NCBI GenBank assembly: GCA_903914175.1
Contig: CAIWNX010000288.1
Span: forward strand, 1 to 34,861
DNA: 34,861 nucleotides
DNA from: an uncultured beta proteobacterium
GTDB taxonomy: Bacteria > Pseudomonadota > Gammaproteobacteria > Burkholderiales > Burkholderiaceae_C
Reading direction: 5' to 3'
Part shown: positions 16,759 through 26,546 of the stretch, one piece after another
Position numbering within the stretch: position 1 is the first letter of the stretch
Layout: each line of letters opens with the position of its first letter
Notes under the pieces: model-generated
What the model saw: only the letters and a program-made list of their open reading frames with translations
The model's database searches: none
Told to the model about the DNA's origin: nothing
Made by a program: the position numbers and the translations under genes

Positions 16759-17232
16759 TCAGTCCCCGAGTAGCCTTTTCATCTGCCGCGCCGCTAACCG
16801 TGATATGACGAAGCGGCTGACGACGTCGGCTTGGGACAGCAGGTGTGCGCCTTCCTGCGAACAAGTGGTCTGCCGTGTTGTCAGTTCGGTGCTTGTGATG
16901 GTTTTCTGCGCCTGCAGCGCGGCGTTTTTCAGGTTTTCCAGCCGCTCCTGATCGCGGTCACCCTGCAAATACGCGTGGCCGATAAAAGCGGCCGCCGCGT
17001 CCAGCGCGGTCTGCAGTGCGGGGCGCTGTTCAGCCTGGCCGGCCTTGACCTGCTGTGCCAAATCCTCGGCCTTGAGTTCCAGCGCCGCGATGCAGTCAGC
17101 CGTGTGCAGTTCGCGCGCCGTCGGCTCCGGCCCGCTGGCCGCCATGGCGCAGGACCCGCTCAGCCACAGCGCCAGCAGCAGGCTGGCGTGGCGTGCGCCG
17201 GAGCGTTTGGTCGTGTCGGTGTAGCAGGGCAT
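16759..17232 (-). CDS. Small exported protein of unknown function
   Basis: The protein of about 157 residues has a basic N-terminus, a hydrophobic stretch (SLLLALWLSGSCAMA) and a likely signal peptidase site after AMA, so it is probably periplasmic. The mature part is Ala/Gln-rich and helical, with two Cys about 80 residues apart that could form a disulfide. I do not recognise a family. A GTG at 17244 could add four residues; the ATG at 17232 was chosen because it still leaves a complete signal peptide, but no clear ribosome site decides. It converges on the efflux operon with about 100 bp between, in which I see no clear terminator. Confidence 0.65.
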   Translation of the reverse strand: MPCYTDTTKRSGARHASLLLALWLSGSCAMAASGPEPTARELHTADCIAALELKAEDLAQQVKAGQAEQRPALQTALDAAAAFIGHAYLQGDRDQERLENLKNAALQAQKTITSTELTTRQTTCSQEGAHLLSQADVVSRFVISRLAARQMKRLLGD

Positions 17233-17474
17233 CAGGGTTCGCACTATAAGCCAGTCCCCATCTTTGAAGAAAGCGCCATGCGCTGCGGGACGCAGGACGG
17301 CATGGCACTCAGCTCCGCGGCTGTCCCAGCGTCATCGGACCACCAACATACCAGCATGAGCGACCGCGCCCGCCGCCTTGCGGGCTCACAGATTCCTGTG
17401 AACCGGGCGTCCATTCTCGGTTGCCAACAGCACCGGCGGTATAGTGCCCGCATCCCAATTTGAAAGGAAACGTC

Positions 17475-18275
17475 ATGGCACTCAAGGTATGTCTGGCTGG
17501 CGCGACCGGCTGGGCCGGCTCCGAACTGGCGCGCGCGATTGCGGCGACGTCTGATCTCGAACTGGTGGCCGCGGTGTCGCGCAAGCAGGCCGGTCGCGTA
17601 TTGGGCGAGGTGCTGGGTGCGCCGCAGCTCAAGGCTCCGGTCTATGCCACGGCGGCCCAGGCGCTGGCCACGGCCTGCGATGTTTTTGTTGAATACACCA
17701 AGCCCGACAGCGCCAAGGCCAACATCCTGTGTGCGCTGGCAGGCGGCGCGCATGTGGTGGTGGGCACTTCGGGCCTGACCGAGAGTGATTTTGCGCAGAT
17801 CGATGTTGTCGCGCGTCAGCACCAGCGTGGCGTGCTGGCCTGCGGCAATTTCGCCCTGACCGTGGTGCTGCTGCAGAAGTTTGCCCAGGCCGCAGCGCGC
17901 CTGATTCCGCAGTGGGAGATCATCGATTACGCGCACGACGACAAGATCGACGCACCGAGCGGCACGGCGCGCGAACTGGCGTTTCGCCTGTCGCAGGTAC
18001 GCGAACCGGTGCCGACGGTTGCGCTGGACAAGACGGTGGGTCCGGTTGAGGCGCGTGGCGCCAGCGTCAATGGCACGCAGGTGCACTCGATTCGTCTGCC
18101 TGGTTACGTGATTGGTGCCGAGGTCATCTTCGGCATGCCCGATCAACGCCTCACGATCCGCCACGACGCGGGAAGCAGCGCACGCCCCTACGCCGATGGC
18201 GCGCTGCTGGCGATCCGCAAGGTCGGCACGCTCCTCGGCGTGCATCGCGGGCTCGATTCGGTGCTGGAGTTTTGA
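17475..18275 (+). CDS. dapB: 4-hydroxy-tetrahydrodipicolinate reductase, divergent DapB
   Basis: DapB reduces 4-hydroxy-tetrahydrodipicolinate with NAD(P)H on the path to diaminopimelate and lysine. The 266-residue protein has the N-terminal nucleotide site GATGWAGSEL (9-18), VVVGTSGL (95-101), CGNFALTV, and the substrate loop KIDAPSGTA (157-165). It differs from E. coli DapB at the catalytic motif: where E. coli has AHHRHK, this reads YAHDDK (152-157), so the position of His159 is Ala while His160 and Lys163 are kept. It may be a divergent but active DapB or a paralogue. The ATG at 17475 is preceded by AAAGGAAAC; the upstream frame start at 17460 is less likely. Confidence 0.82.
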   Translation: MALKVCLAGATGWAGSELARAIAATSDLELVAAVSRKQAGRVLGEVLGAPQLKAPVYATAAQALATACDVFVEYTKPDSAKANILCALAGGAHVVVGTSGLTESDFAQIDVVARQHQRGVLACGNFALTVVLLQKFAQAAARLIPQWEIIDYAHDDKIDAPSGTARELAFRLSQVREPVPTVALDKTVGPVEARGASVNGTQVHSIRLPGYVIGAEVIFGMPDQRLTIRHDAGSSARPYADGALLAIRKVGTLLGVHRGLDSVLEF

Positions 18276-18320
18276 GGCCATCGTCACCCCGGGCCCCGGT
18301 TGTCATCCCGGGCCCCCGGT

Positions 18321-18351
18321 TGTCATCCCGGACTTGATCCGGGATCCATGC
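18321..18351. repeat. Repetitive dyad of the TGTCAT-CCGGA-ATCCATGC type
   Basis: The unit begins TGTCATCCCGGACTTGATCC and ends GATCCATGC, with a CCCGGA/TCCGGG stem (18327-18332 and 18338-18343). It lies in the 77 bp between the converging 3' ends of dapB and argH and ends 1 nt before the argH stop codon. Partial copies of its left half, GTCATCCCGGGCCCCCGGT-like, precede it from about 18281. The same unit recurs twice near 21.7 kb. It probably ends or stabilises transcripts here. Confidence 0.65.
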
Positions 18352-18352
18352 T

Positions 18353-19804
18353 TTACCCCAGCCGCGCGCGTTGCCGCGCAATCTGGGCGCGCACCTGGTT
18401 CGGCGCAGTGCCGCCCAGGATGTCGCGCGCGTTAAGCGAGCCGCGCAGCGACAGCACTTCGTACACGTCCTTCTCGATCTTGGGGTTGAACTGCTGCAGC
18501 ACGGCCAACGGCAGTTCGGACAGATCGACCTGGTGCGAGATCGCGGCCTTGACGGCGTGCGCCACGGTCTCGTGCGCGTCGCGAAACGGCAGACCCTTTT
18601 TCACCAGGTAGTCGGCCAGATCGGTGGCGGTGGCGTAGCCGCGTGCGGCGGCCTGCTCCATCGCCTGTGCGTTGACGCTGATGCCGCCTTCCTTCTGACC
18701 CGTGGCCGCATTGAGCTGGCCGCCGACCATTTCGCAGAAGATGCGCAGCGTGTCCTTGAGCGTGTCGACGGTGTCGAACAGCGGCTCCTTGTCTTCCTGA
18801 TTGTCCTTGTTGTAGGCCAGCGGCTGGCCCTTCATCAGGGTCAGCAGGCCCATCAAATGGCCGACGACACGCCCGGTCTTGCCGCGCGCGAGTTCGGGCA
18901 CATCGGGGTTCTTCTTCTGCGGCATGATGGAACTGCCCGTGGTGAAGCGGTCCGAGATTTTGACGAAGCCAAAATTCTGGCTCATCCACAGCACCAGTTC
19001 TTCCGACAAGCGGCTGACATGCACCATGCATAGGGCAGCGGCAGCGCTGAATTCGATGGCGAAGTCGCGGTCGCTGACGGCGTCCACACTGTTCTGGCAG
19101 ACCTGTGGTTGGCCTTTTTCATCGACCATTCCCAGCGTGGCAGCAACGCGCTCGCGGTCCAGCGCGTAGCTGGTGCCGGCCAGCGCGGCAGCGCCCAGCG
19201 GCAGGCGGTTGGTGCGCCGACGCACTTCGCTCATGCGCTCGGCGTCGCGGCTGAACATCTCGACATAGGCCAGCATGTGGTGGCCAAAGCTGATCGGCTG
19301 CGCCACCTGCAGGTGCGTGAAGCCGGGCAGGATGACCTCGACGTTTTTCTCGGCGACATCGATCAGGGCAAGCTGGAGTTCGCGCAGCAGGGCGATGATC
19401 AGGTCGATCTCGTCGCGCAGCCACAGGCGCACGTCGGTGGCCACCTGGTCGTTGCGGCTGCGTCCGGTGTGCAGGCGCTTGCCGGCGTCACCGACGAGCT
19501 GTGTCAGGCGCGCCTCGATGTTGAGGTGCACGTCTTCCAGATCGAGCTTCCACTCGAAGGCGCCGGCTTCAATCTCGCTGCGGATCGTGCGCAGACCGGT
19601 CTCGATCGCCGCAAGGTCGGATGGCGCGAGGATGCCCTGCGCCGCCAGCATCCCGGCGTGCGCCAGTGAGCCGGCGATGTCGGCCTGCCACAGGCGCTTG
19701 TCAAAATCGACGCTCGCGGTGTAGCGTTTGACCAGGTCGCTCATCGGCTCCGAGAACAGGGCTGACCAGGCTTGCGACTTTTTGTCAAATTGATTGTGTG
19801 ACAT
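18353..19804 (-). CDS. argH: Argininosuccinate lyase
   Basis: ArgH splits argininosuccinate into arginine and fumarate, the last step of arginine synthesis. The 483-residue protein has the superfamily signature [11 protein letters not shown] at residues 290-300 with the catalytic Ser, plus [13 protein letters not shown] (112-124) and [10 protein letters not shown] (161-170). Length is slightly above the usual 455-470. The frame opens at 19900, but ATG 19804 gives the normal ArgH N-terminus. It is divergent from the AlgZ-like kinase with 114 bp between, a gene order like argH-algZ-algR of pseudomonads. Confidence 0.97.
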   Translation of the reverse strand: MSHNQFDKKSQAWSALFSEPMSDLVKRYTASVDFDKRLWQADIAGSLAHAGMLAAQGILAPSDLAAIETGLRTIRSEIEAGAFEWKLDLEDVHLNIEARLTQLVGDAGKRLHTGRSRNDQVATDVRLWLRDEIDLIIALLRELQLALIDVAEKNVEVILPGFTHLQVAQPISFGHHMLAYVEMFSRDAERMSEVRRRTNRLPLGAAALAGTSYALDRERVAATLGMVDEKGQPQVCQNSVDAVSDRDFAIEFSAAAALCMVHVSRLSEELVLWMSQNFGFVKISDRFTTGSSIMPQKKNPDVPELARGKTGRVVGHLMGLLTLMKGQPLAYNKDNQEDKEPLFDTVDTLKDTLRIFCEMVGGQLNAATGQKEGGISVNAQAMEQAAARGYATATDLADYLVKKGLPFRDAHETVAHAVKAAISHQVDLSELPLAVLQQFNPKIEKDVYEVLSLRGSLNARDILGGTAPNQVRAQIARQRARLG

Positions 19805-19918
19805 GACAGTGGGCGTCGGCTTTCGACGGCCGTGTGGGGTGGAAGTGTTACAACACAGAATCATCAATAATCGGGCTGGCGGCTCGAAGACCATGAACAC
19901 CGGTCAGCGCAACTATTA

Positions 19919-20956
19919 ATGAAAGACACGCAAATTTTATCGACCTTCCAGGAGGGCGCCCCCGACCCGGTCGGGTCGGCACGGCCGCGGTCCTTGGTTT
20001 TTGACGCCTGCAAGCTCGGTGTGGTGCTGCGCTCGGTCCTGTTTGTCGAGGCCGTGGTGGCGGTGGCGGCTCTGTTTGGCGTGCTCTCCGCACTGGAGTG
20101 GCTGAACCGATTCTCCCTGTTCACCGGTGGCGCGCTGCCCGCAACCCTGTTTTGGCTGATCGCCGCCTGCAGTCTGAAAAAATTGCTGGCGCGCCTGGGT
20201 GGCGTGGCGCAACAAGTTGCGGGTGTGTTGCTGGGCGCACTGGCTGGTTTGTACGGCTGCGCGGTTTTGTCGCTGGTTGGTTGGCTGGACCCGGCACCCT
20301 GGCTGGCCAGCGCCGCCAGCGGCGCGCTGCTGGCCGCTGTGTTGGTGGTCGCGCTGGTGTTGCGCGCGCGCGGCCAGATGCCGGCCGACACGGCAGCCCG
20401 TTTGGGTGAGTTGCAGTCGCGTATCCGACCGCATTTTCTGTTCAATACGCTCAACACCGCCATCGCCCTGGTGCGCGCCGAGCCGGCCAAGGCCGAGACG
20501 CTGCTGGAGGACTTGAGTGATCTGTTCCGCCATGCCCTGACCGAGCGTCGCAAGGCGGTCACGCTGGCCGATGAAATTGCGCTGGCGCAGCGCTACCTGG
20601 CGATTGAGCAAGTGCGCTTTGGCGAGCGAATTGAAGTTGAGTGGGCGCTCGACCCTGCAGCCTCGGCGGCTATGCTGCCGCCCCTGCTGTTGCAGCCCTT
20701 GGTTGAGAATGCCGTGCGCCACGGTGTTGAACCCAGCGCGGCGGGCGCACAAATTCGGATATCGACGCAGCGGCGCGGCGACATGGTGGTCATCAAGGTG
20801 ACGAACACGGTACCGGCCGGGCCGGGCGCACCGGGCCAGGGCGAGGCGCTGGCCAATGTGCGCAACCGGCTCAAACTGCTGCACGATGTGCAAGGACAGT
20901 TTCAGAGCGGTCTGCGCGACGGTGTGTACCAGGTTCGCATCGAGGTGCCGGTATGA
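19919..20956 (+). CDS. AlgZ/FimS-like sensor kinase of the LytS family
   Basis: The 345-residue membrane protein has about four helices in residues 37-150, then a LytS-type His_kinase domain with IRPHFLFNTLNT (H172 is the likely phosphoacceptor). An HATPase segment follows with LLLQPLVENAVRHGV and a degraded G-box region. In Pseudomonas the equivalent AlgZ (FimS) controls AlgR, alginate and type IV pili; the target here is unknown. The order argH, kinase, LytTR regulator and nearby hemC supports orthology to AlgZ. The stop overlaps the regulator start (ATGA). No clear ribosome site precedes the ATG. Confidence 0.88.
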   Translation: MKDTQILSTFQEGAPDPVGSARPRSLVFDACKLGVVLRSVLFVEAVVAVAALFGVLSALEWLNRFSLFTGGALPATLFWLIAACSLKKLLARLGGVAQQVAGVLLGALAGLYGCAVLSLVGWLDPAPWLASAASGALLAAVLVVALVLRARGQMPADTAARLGELQSRIRPHFLFNTLNTAIALVRAEPAKAETLLEDLSDLFRHALTERRKAVTLADEIALAQRYLAIEQVRFGERIEVEWALDPAASAAMLPPLLLQPLVENAVRHGVEPSAAGAQIRISTQRRGDMVVIKVTNTVPAGPGAPGQGEALANVRNRLKLLHDVQGQFQSGLRDGVYQVRIEVPV

Positions 20957-21699
20957 ACTCGCCGTTGAAAGTTTTGATTGTGGATGACGAAGCGCTGGCG
21001 CGAGCGCGCTTGCGCACGCTGCTCGCCGATTGCCGTGCACCGGCTGCCAGCGTCGAGGCCGAGGCGGCGGATGCGGTGCAGGCGATGCAGTGCTTGCAGC
21101 GCCAAGCGTTTGATGTGGCCTTGATTGATATTCACATGCCCGGCGCAGATGGGTTGGCACTGGCGCGCGCACTGCGCAGTCTGGCGCTGCCACCGGCCGT
21201 GGTGTTTGTGACGGCGCATGCCGAGCACGCGCTGCAGGCGTTTGAACTCGAAGCCGTCGATTACCTGACCAAGCCGGTGCGGCTGGAGCGATTGCAGGCA
21301 GCGCTACAGAAGGTTCAGAAGTTGTTGCAGGCCGAGCGTGCGCTGTTGCCGCAAGCGACGGACGAGGTGCTGATCGTGCAGGAGCGCGGCCGCACCGAGC
21401 GCGTGCCCTTGGCGGAGGTGCTGTACCTCAAGGCTGAACTCAAATACCTCACGCTGCGCACGGCGACGCGCAGCTACATCCTGGAAGGCTCGCTCAGCGA
21501 AATGGAAGCGCGCTACCCGCAACGCTTGCTGCGCATTCACCGCAATGCGCTGGTGGCCCGTTCTGCGGTGCGCGCGCTGGAAAAAAGCGAGGACACACAG
21601 GAAGGCGAGGGCTGGGCGGTTCGGTTGAACGGACTCGCTGATTCACTGCCGGTGTCGCGCCGGCAGTTGGCTGCAGTGCGGGAGTTATTGGTGGGCTAG
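20953..21699 (+). CDS. AlgR-like LytTR response regulator
   Basis: The 248-residue protein has a receiver domain (D11-D12, phosphoacceptor D59, Lys in DYLTKPV) and a C-terminal LytTR DNA-binding domain (about 140-245). The LytTR hallmarks are EVLYLKAELKYLTLRT and RLLRIHRNALV. It is coupled to the AlgZ-like kinase by an ATGA overlap. AlgR of pseudomonads is also next to hemC, but here ppc lies between on the opposite strand. Direct target sites cannot be listed without a known motif for this species. Confidence 0.9.
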   Translation: MNSPLKVLIVDDEALARARLRTLLADCRAPAASVEAEAADAVQAMQCLQRQAFDVALIDIHMPGADGLALARALRSLALPPAVVFVTAHAEHALQAFELEAVDYLTKPVRLERLQAALQKVQKLLQAERALLPQATDEVLIVQERGRTERVPLAEVLYLKAELKYLTLRTATRSYILEGSLSEMEARYPQRLLRIHRNALVARSAVRALEKSEDTQEGEGWAVRLNGLADSLPVSRRQLAAVRELLVG

Positions 21700-21722
21700 C
21701 TGACGCACGCGCAGGCAGAATC

Positions 21723-21806
21723 TGTCATTGCGGGCCACGACCCGCAATCCATGCTTCATGTGGCACGCTTAGAAGGCATGGATGCCGGATCAAGTCCGGC
21801 ATGACA
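21723..21806. repeat. Inverted pair of TGTCAT...ATCCATGC dyads, probable two-way terminator
   Basis: One unit at 21723-21754 has a TTGCGGG/CCCGCAA stem. A second unit in opposite orientation at 21776-21806 has a GCCGGA/TCCGGC stem, and is followed by ATTTTT. The outer ends TGTCAT and ATGACA, and the inner ATCCATGC and GCATGGAT, are inverted with respect to each other, so the whole 84 bp could fold as one element. It lies between the converging algR-like gene and ppc, 45 bp before the ppc 3' end. The second unit is almost the reverse complement of the one at 18321. Confidence 0.7.
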
Positions 21807-21850
21807 ATTTTTGCCTTTGTACGCTGGACGATTTATGGCGCGCGCAAAAG

Positions 21851-24688
21851 TTATCCCGTATTGCGCAGCCCAGCGGCAATGCCGTTGATCGAGATGTGGA
21901 TGCCGCGCTGGATGCGCTCGTCGGTCTGGCCGGCGCGGTAGCGTCGCACCAGTTCTACCTGCAGGTGGTGCAGCGGGTCGATGTAGGGAAAGCGGTGGCG
22001 AATCGAGCGCTGCAGGGCTTCGTTGTTGGCCAGTCGAGCCGGGTCGCCGGTGATCAGGCTCAGCGCCTTGGCGGTGCGTTGCCATTCGAGTTCGATGGCG
22101 CTGAAAATTTTCTTGCGCAGGCGCACATCCGCCACCAGTTCGGCGTAGCGCGAAGCCAGCGCCAGATCGCTTTTGGCCAGCACCATGTCGATGTTGGAGA
22201 GCAGGGTTCTGAAGAAGGGCCACAGCCGGTACATCTGCTGCAACTGTGACAGCGGGTTTTTGCGCCCGGTTGTTGTCGGCTGCGCGAGGAACTGTTCCAC
22301 TGCCGAGCCAAAGCCATACCAGCCCGGCAGCGTGAGTCGGCACTGGCCCCAGCTGAAGCCCCAAGGAATGGCGCGCAGGTCTTCGATTTTTTGACTGGAT
22401 TTGCGGGACGCTGGGCGGGATCCGATGTTGAGTTGGGCGATCTCGCGGATCGGCGTCGAGTCGAAGAAGTACTCGGTGAAGCCCGGTGTTTCATAGACCA
22501 GTTTGCGATACGCCGCCATGCTCAGTTGCGACAACTCGGTGGCGGCTTGCAAAAAGGGTGCGCTGGCTGACTTGGTGGGTTGCAGCAGCGTGGCTTCGAG
22601 TGTGGCCGCAACCAGTGTTTCCAGGTTGCGCCGGCCGATCTCGGGGTTGGCGTATTTGGAGCCAATCACTTCGCCCTGCTCGGTCAGGCGAATCTGTCCG
22701 CGCACGGTGCCCGGGGGTTGCGCCAGGATCGCCTGATAGCTGGGTCCACCGCCGCGCCCCACCGTGCCGCCACGGCCGTGGAACATTCTGAGCTGAATCG
22801 CTGCGGTATTTGCGTCTTGCGAGTTAAGTTCATCAAACAGCGCCACCAGCGCGATCTCGGCGCGATAGAGCTCCCAGTTGCTGGTGAAGATGCCGCCGTC
22901 CTTGTTGCTGTCGGAATAGCCCAGCATGATGTCCTGCTCGGCGCCGCTGCGCTGCACCAGCGCCTTGACACCGCTCAGGGCGTAGAACTCGCGCATGATG
23001 GGCGCGGCATTGCGCAGGTCTTCGATCGTTTCAAACAGCGGCACCACAATCAGGTCACACAGGGCGTTGCGGTCGTCCAGTGTTCCGTGCAACAACCCTA
23101 CCTCCTTTTGCAGCAGCAGAACTTCGAGCAGATCGCTCACGGTTTCGGTGTGGCTGATGATGTAGTGGCGTATTGCCTGCGCACCAAAGCGCTCGCGCAT
23201 CACTTTGGCAGTTTCAAATATCTCGATTTCGCTGCGCGTTCGGTCGGAATAGACCGTGCCGAGCACACGCAACGGGCGGGCGTCGCGCAGCAGTTGCATG
23301 AGCAGCGTGCGCTTGCTCATTTCATCGAGCGCGGCATAGGCCGGTTCGAGTCGCGCCACGGCCAGAAGTTCGGCCAACACGGCTTCGTGCTGATCCGAGC
23401 TTTGACGCAGGTCGACCGTTGCCAGGTGGAATCCGAAGACTTGGACGGCGCGGATCAGTGGGTGCAGACGTTGCGCGGCCAGCGCGTTGCCGTGCTCACC
23501 CTGCAACGAGGCTTCGATGGTGAGCAGGTCGGTCAGGAAGGCTTGCGCGTTGGGGTAGGCGTTTTGCGGCGGCACGGCATGGCGCGAGGCTTCGCCGCCG
23601 GTGAGATCGTGCAGCGCGGCGGCGAGCCGCGCGTAGACACCGATCAGGGCGCGCCGGTAGGGCTCGTCACTGCGGTGCTCGTTGCGATCGGGTGAATTGT
23701 CAGCCAGTAGCTGCAGCGCCGGAAGGCAGCCCGCCAGCATGCCCGAGATCGAGAGTTCGCCGCCCAGGTAATGGACCTCGGTGAGGTAGTGGCGCAGCAC
23801 GACCTCGGCCTGCCGCCGCAGCGCCTGCAACAGGGTTTGTGCATTGACGTTGGGGTTGCCATCGCGGTCGCCGCCGATCCACTGGCCCATGCGCAGAAAA
23901 CTGTGCACTGGCTGCTGGCCCAGTTCACGTTCCAGCGTGGCGTAAAGCCGGGGGATTTCGCGCAGGAAGGTGGTTTCGTAATAGCTCAGGGCATTTTCGA
24001 CCTCATCCGCAACCGTGAGTTTGCTATGGCGCAGGAGCCGGGTTTGCCAGAGCTGAATGACGCGTGCGCGGATTTGCTGCTCGTTGTTGCCGAGTTCGCG
24101 TGCGCCCGGTGTGTCCTTGCCGCTTGGGATGCTGCCGCTGCGCAGCCGGATGTCATCGCGCTGGCTCAGCAATTCCGCGATGGCGCGTTCAGCGTCAAGG
24201 ATGCTTTTGCGCTGGACTTCAGTCGGATGCGCTGTCAGCACCGGTGAGACGAAACTGGTGGCCAGCGTAGCGGCGATGGCTTTCGATGAAATGCCGGCGC
24301 GACGCAGGCGCGAGAGCGCCATTTCGATGCTGCCGTCCTGGCTTTGGCCGGCGCGTTCGTGGATGGCGCGGCGGCGGATGTGGTGCCGGTCTTCGGCCAG
24401 ATTGGCCAGATGGCTGAAATAGGTAAAGGCCCGGATCACGCTGACGGTCTGGTCGTTGCTCAAACCCTTGAGCAGTTTCTTGAGCGTCTTGTCGGCGGCG
24501 GTGTCGGCGTCGCGCCGGAAGGCCACCGACAGCGTGCGGATCTGCTCGATCAACTCGAAGGCGGCTACGCCCTCCTGTTCTCGGATGACGTCGCCCAGAA
24601 TCCGGCCCAGCAGCCGGATATCGTCGAGCAGCGGTCGTTCATTGCTGCGGGCACGTTTGGACGGGGCGGGTTTGAGCGGCTTGATCAT
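21851..24688 (-). CDS. ppc: Phosphoenolpyruvate carboxylase
   Basis: PEPC adds bicarbonate to phosphoenolpyruvate to make oxaloacetate and refill the citric acid cycle. The 945-residue protein is full length. It carries [13 protein letters not shown] with active-site H154, [10 protein letters not shown] near residue 590, [14 protein letters not shown] near 635, and the usual C-terminal GLRNTG. It is transcribed away from hemC with 101 bp between. Its neighbourhood with hemC, hemD, hemX and hemY is the arrangement I expect in Burkholderiales. Identity is secure. Confidence 0.98.
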   Translation of the reverse strand: MIKPLKPAPSKRARSNERPLLDDIRLLGRILGDVIREQEGVAAFELIEQIRTLSVAFRRDADTAADKTLKKLLKGLSNDQTVSVIRAFTYFSHLANLAEDRHHIRRRAIHERAGQSQDGSIEMALSRLRRAGISSKAIAATLATSFVSPVLTAHPTEVQRKSILDAERAIAELLSQRDDIRLRSGSIPSGKDTPGARELGNNEQQIRARVIQLWQTRLLRHSKLTVADEVENALSYYETTFLREIPRLYATLERELGQQPVHSFLRMGQWIGGDRDGNPNVNAQTLLQALRRQAEVVLRHYLTEVHYLGGELSISGMLAGCLPALQLLADNSPDRNEHRSDEPYRRALIGVYARLAAALHDLTGGEASRHAVPPQNAYPNAQAFLTDLLTIEASLQGEHGNALAAQRLHPLIRAVQVFGFHLATVDLRQSSDQHEAVLAELLAVARLEPAYAALDEMSKRTLLMQLLRDARPLRVLGTVYSDRTRSEIEIFETAKVMRERFGAQAIRHYIISHTETVSDLLEVLLLQKEVGLLHGTLDDRNALCDLIVVPLFETIEDLRNAAPIMREFYALSGVKALVQRSGAEQDIMLGYSDSNKDGGIFTSNWELYRAEIALVALFDELNSQDANTAAIQLRMFHGRGGTVGRGGGPSYQAILAQPPGTVRGQIRLTEQGEVIGSKYANPEIGRRNLETLVAATLEATLLQPTKSASAPFLQAATELSQLSMAAYRKLVYETPGFTEYFFDSTPIREIAQLNIGSRPASRKSSQKIEDLRAIPWGFSWGQCRLTLPGWYGFGSAVEQFLAQPTTTGRKNPLSQLQQMYRLWPFFRTLLSNIDMVLAKSDLALASRYAELVADVRLRKKIFSAIELEWQRTAKALSLITGDPARLANNEALQRSIRHRFPYIDPLHHLQVELVRRYRAGQTDERIQRGIHISINGIAAGLRNTG

Positions 24689-24789
24689 GGCGTTCGGTGG
24701 GGGTCAGGTGGAAGCGTTTTGCCTGGGCCATGCTAGCATCCTGCGTCCATACCCCATTACCAAACCGTTACCAACCAAAGCTACCCAAT

Positions 24790-25737
24790 ATGAGCCAATT
24801 GACGATCGCAACACGAGAGAGCCGCCTTGCCATGTGGCAGGCACAGCATGTCAAGGCGCTGCTGGAGCAACTGGGGCACCAGGTCAGTCTGCTGGGCATG
24901 ACGACGCTGGGCGATCAGATACTGGATCGCACGCTGAGCAAGGTCGGCGGCAAGGGCTTGTTCGTCAAGGAATTGGAAGTTGCGCTCGACGAAGGCCGGG
25001 CCGACCTGGCCGTGCACTCGCTCAAAGACGTGCCGATGGAGTTGCCCGAGGGTTTCTGCCTGGCCTGCGTGATGGAACGCGAAGACCCGCGTGATGCCTT
25101 TGTCTCGAACCGCTACGCCAATCTGGCGGCGCTGCCGCAAGGCGCCGTGGTCGGAACTTCCAGCCTGCGCCGCGTCGCGCTGCTGCGCGCAGTGCGGCCG
25201 GATCTGAAAATCGAGCCGCTGCGCGGCAACCTGGACACGCGCTTGCGCAAGCTCGACGACGGGCAGTACGACGCCATCGTGCTGGCGGCAGCCGGCCTCA
25301 AGCGCCTGGGTCTGAGCGAGCGCATTCGCGGCACCTTTGAGCCAACCCAGATGCTGCCTTCAGCCGGGCAGGGCGCTCTGGGCATCGAGGTGCGCAGTGC
25401 GCGCGCTGATGTGATCGCGGCGCTGGCGCCGCTGGCGCACCAGCGCACCTGGCTGGCGGTGGCGGCTGAGCGCGCGGTGAGCCGGGCCATGGGCGGTAGT
25501 TGCTCGATGCCCCTGGCTGCATTCGCCACGCTTGACGGTGACGCGCTGACGATTGATGCCGCCTGGGGTGACCCGGATGGCGTGCTGGAACTGGTTTGTG
25601 TGCGCGCCACCGCTACCGTCACCGATCTGACCGGCGCGGCGGAACTGGGCACGCGCGTGGCCGCTGATCTGCGTGCCGGCGTGATGGCCAAAGGGGGCTC
25701 GGTCCCGCTTCCAGGTGCGGCGCAAGGCCCGGTCTGA
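24790..25737 (+). CDS. hemC: Hydroxymethylbilane synthase (porphobilinogen deaminase)
   Basis: HemC joins four porphobilinogen units to hydroxymethylbilane in haem synthesis. The 315-residue protein has the N-terminal [13 protein letters not shown], the KDVPMELP loop, [15 protein letters not shown], and [12 protein letters not shown] with C238 for the dipyrromethane cofactor. An upstream frame start at 24697 is rejected because ATG 24790 gives the standard N-terminus; the ribosome site is weak. The stop overlaps the hemD start as TGATG. It heads the hemCDXY group. Confidence 0.97.
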   Translation: MSQLTIATRESRLAMWQAQHVKALLEQLGHQVSLLGMTTLGDQILDRTLSKVGGKGLFVKELEVALDEGRADLAVHSLKDVPMELPEGFCLACVMEREDPRDAFVSNRYANLAALPQGAVVGTSSLRRVALLRAVRPDLKIEPLRGNLDTRLRKLDDGQYDAIVLAAAGLKRLGLSERIRGTFEPTQMLPSAGQGALGIEVRSARADVIAALAPLAHQRTWLAVAAERAVSRAMGGSCSMPLAAFATLDGDALTIDAAWGDPDGVLELVCVRATATVTDLTGAAELGTRVAADLRAGVMAKGGSVPLPGAAQGPV

Positions 25738-26537
25738 TGCCGCGTGTCATCGTCACCCGTCCGGCGAGCGAGGCGCAGCGCTGGGTGCACGAACTGGCGG
25801 CACAGGGCTTTGATGCGCAGTGCCTGGCGCTGATTGAAATCAAGCCGAGCGGGCAAACAGACGATCTGGCGCAGGCCTGGCAGCAGTTGCCGACCTATCT
25901 CGCTGTGATGTTTGTCAGCGGCAATGCCGTCAGCCATTTTTTTGCGGCCAAAAACGCGGCTGCTGCAGCTTTTGGTGGTCAGCCCCAAGGCAGGCCACGC
26001 GCCTGGGCCACTGGCCCTGGCACGGCGCGTGCGCTGCTGCGCGCGGGCGTGGCGCCGCACTGCGTGGACGCGCCGGCGCCGGATGCTGGGCAGTTTGATT
26101 CCGAAGCGCTGTGGGCTCAGGTGGCCTCACAGGTGGTTGCCGGCGCGCGGGTTCTGATCGTGCGCGGTGCCGACGCCGCAGACAACGACGGAGCAGGTTC
26201 CGGGCGTGAATGGTTTGCACAGCAGGTGGCGGCAGCGGGTGGACAGGTGGATTTTGTGGTGTCCTACGAGCGTCGCGCACCCACTCTGGACGCCAGCGCG
26301 CAAGCCCTGGCAAAGCAGTCCGCCAGCGATGGCTCGGTCTGGTTGTTCAGCAGCGCGCAGGCGCTGGCCAACCTGAATGCCGTGCTGCCGGGGCAAAACT
26401 GGGCCGCTGCACGCGCATTGGCAACGCATCCGCGCATCGCGCAGGCGGCCAGGGCCGCTGGTTTTGGTGTTGTTTTCGAGTCGCGTCCAACTCTGGTGGA
26501 TGTGGCCGCAGCGCTCGGGCAACACTTTAAAACTTAA
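25737..26537 (+). CDS. hemD: Uroporphyrinogen-III synthase
   Basis: HemD closes and inverts ring D of hydroxymethylbilane to give uroporphyrinogen III. The 266-residue protein has the weakly conserved family pattern: VIVTRPASEAQRWVHEL at the N-terminus, a VMFVSGNAVSHFF strand-helix, RVLIVRGADAADN in the middle, and WLFSSAQALANL later. Sequence identity in this family is always low, so position directly behind hemC with a TGATG overlap is important evidence. Length is normal. Confidence 0.93.
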   Translation: MPRVIVTRPASEAQRWVHELAAQGFDAQCLALIEIKPSGQTDDLAQAWQQLPTYLAVMFVSGNAVSHFFAAKNAAAAAFGGQPQGRPRAWATGPGTARALLRAGVAPHCVDAPAPDAGQFDSEALWAQVASQVVAGARVLIVRGADAADNDGAGSGREWFAQQVAAAGGQVDFVVSYERRAPTLDASAQALAKQSASDGSVWLFSSAQALANLNAVLPGQNWAAARALATHPRIAQAARAAGFGVVFESRPTLVDVAAALGQHFKT

Positions 26538-26546
26538 AATAGCCCC

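Noticed and set aside
17415-17460. GGTATAGTG as a sigma-70 -10 box for dapB
   Set aside because: No acceptable -35 hexamer at the right distance could be found.
18281-18351. Short tandem GTCATCCCGG units as a CRISPR array
   Set aside because: Units are partial, spacers are absent and no cas gene is present; they fit the dispersed dyad repeat family.
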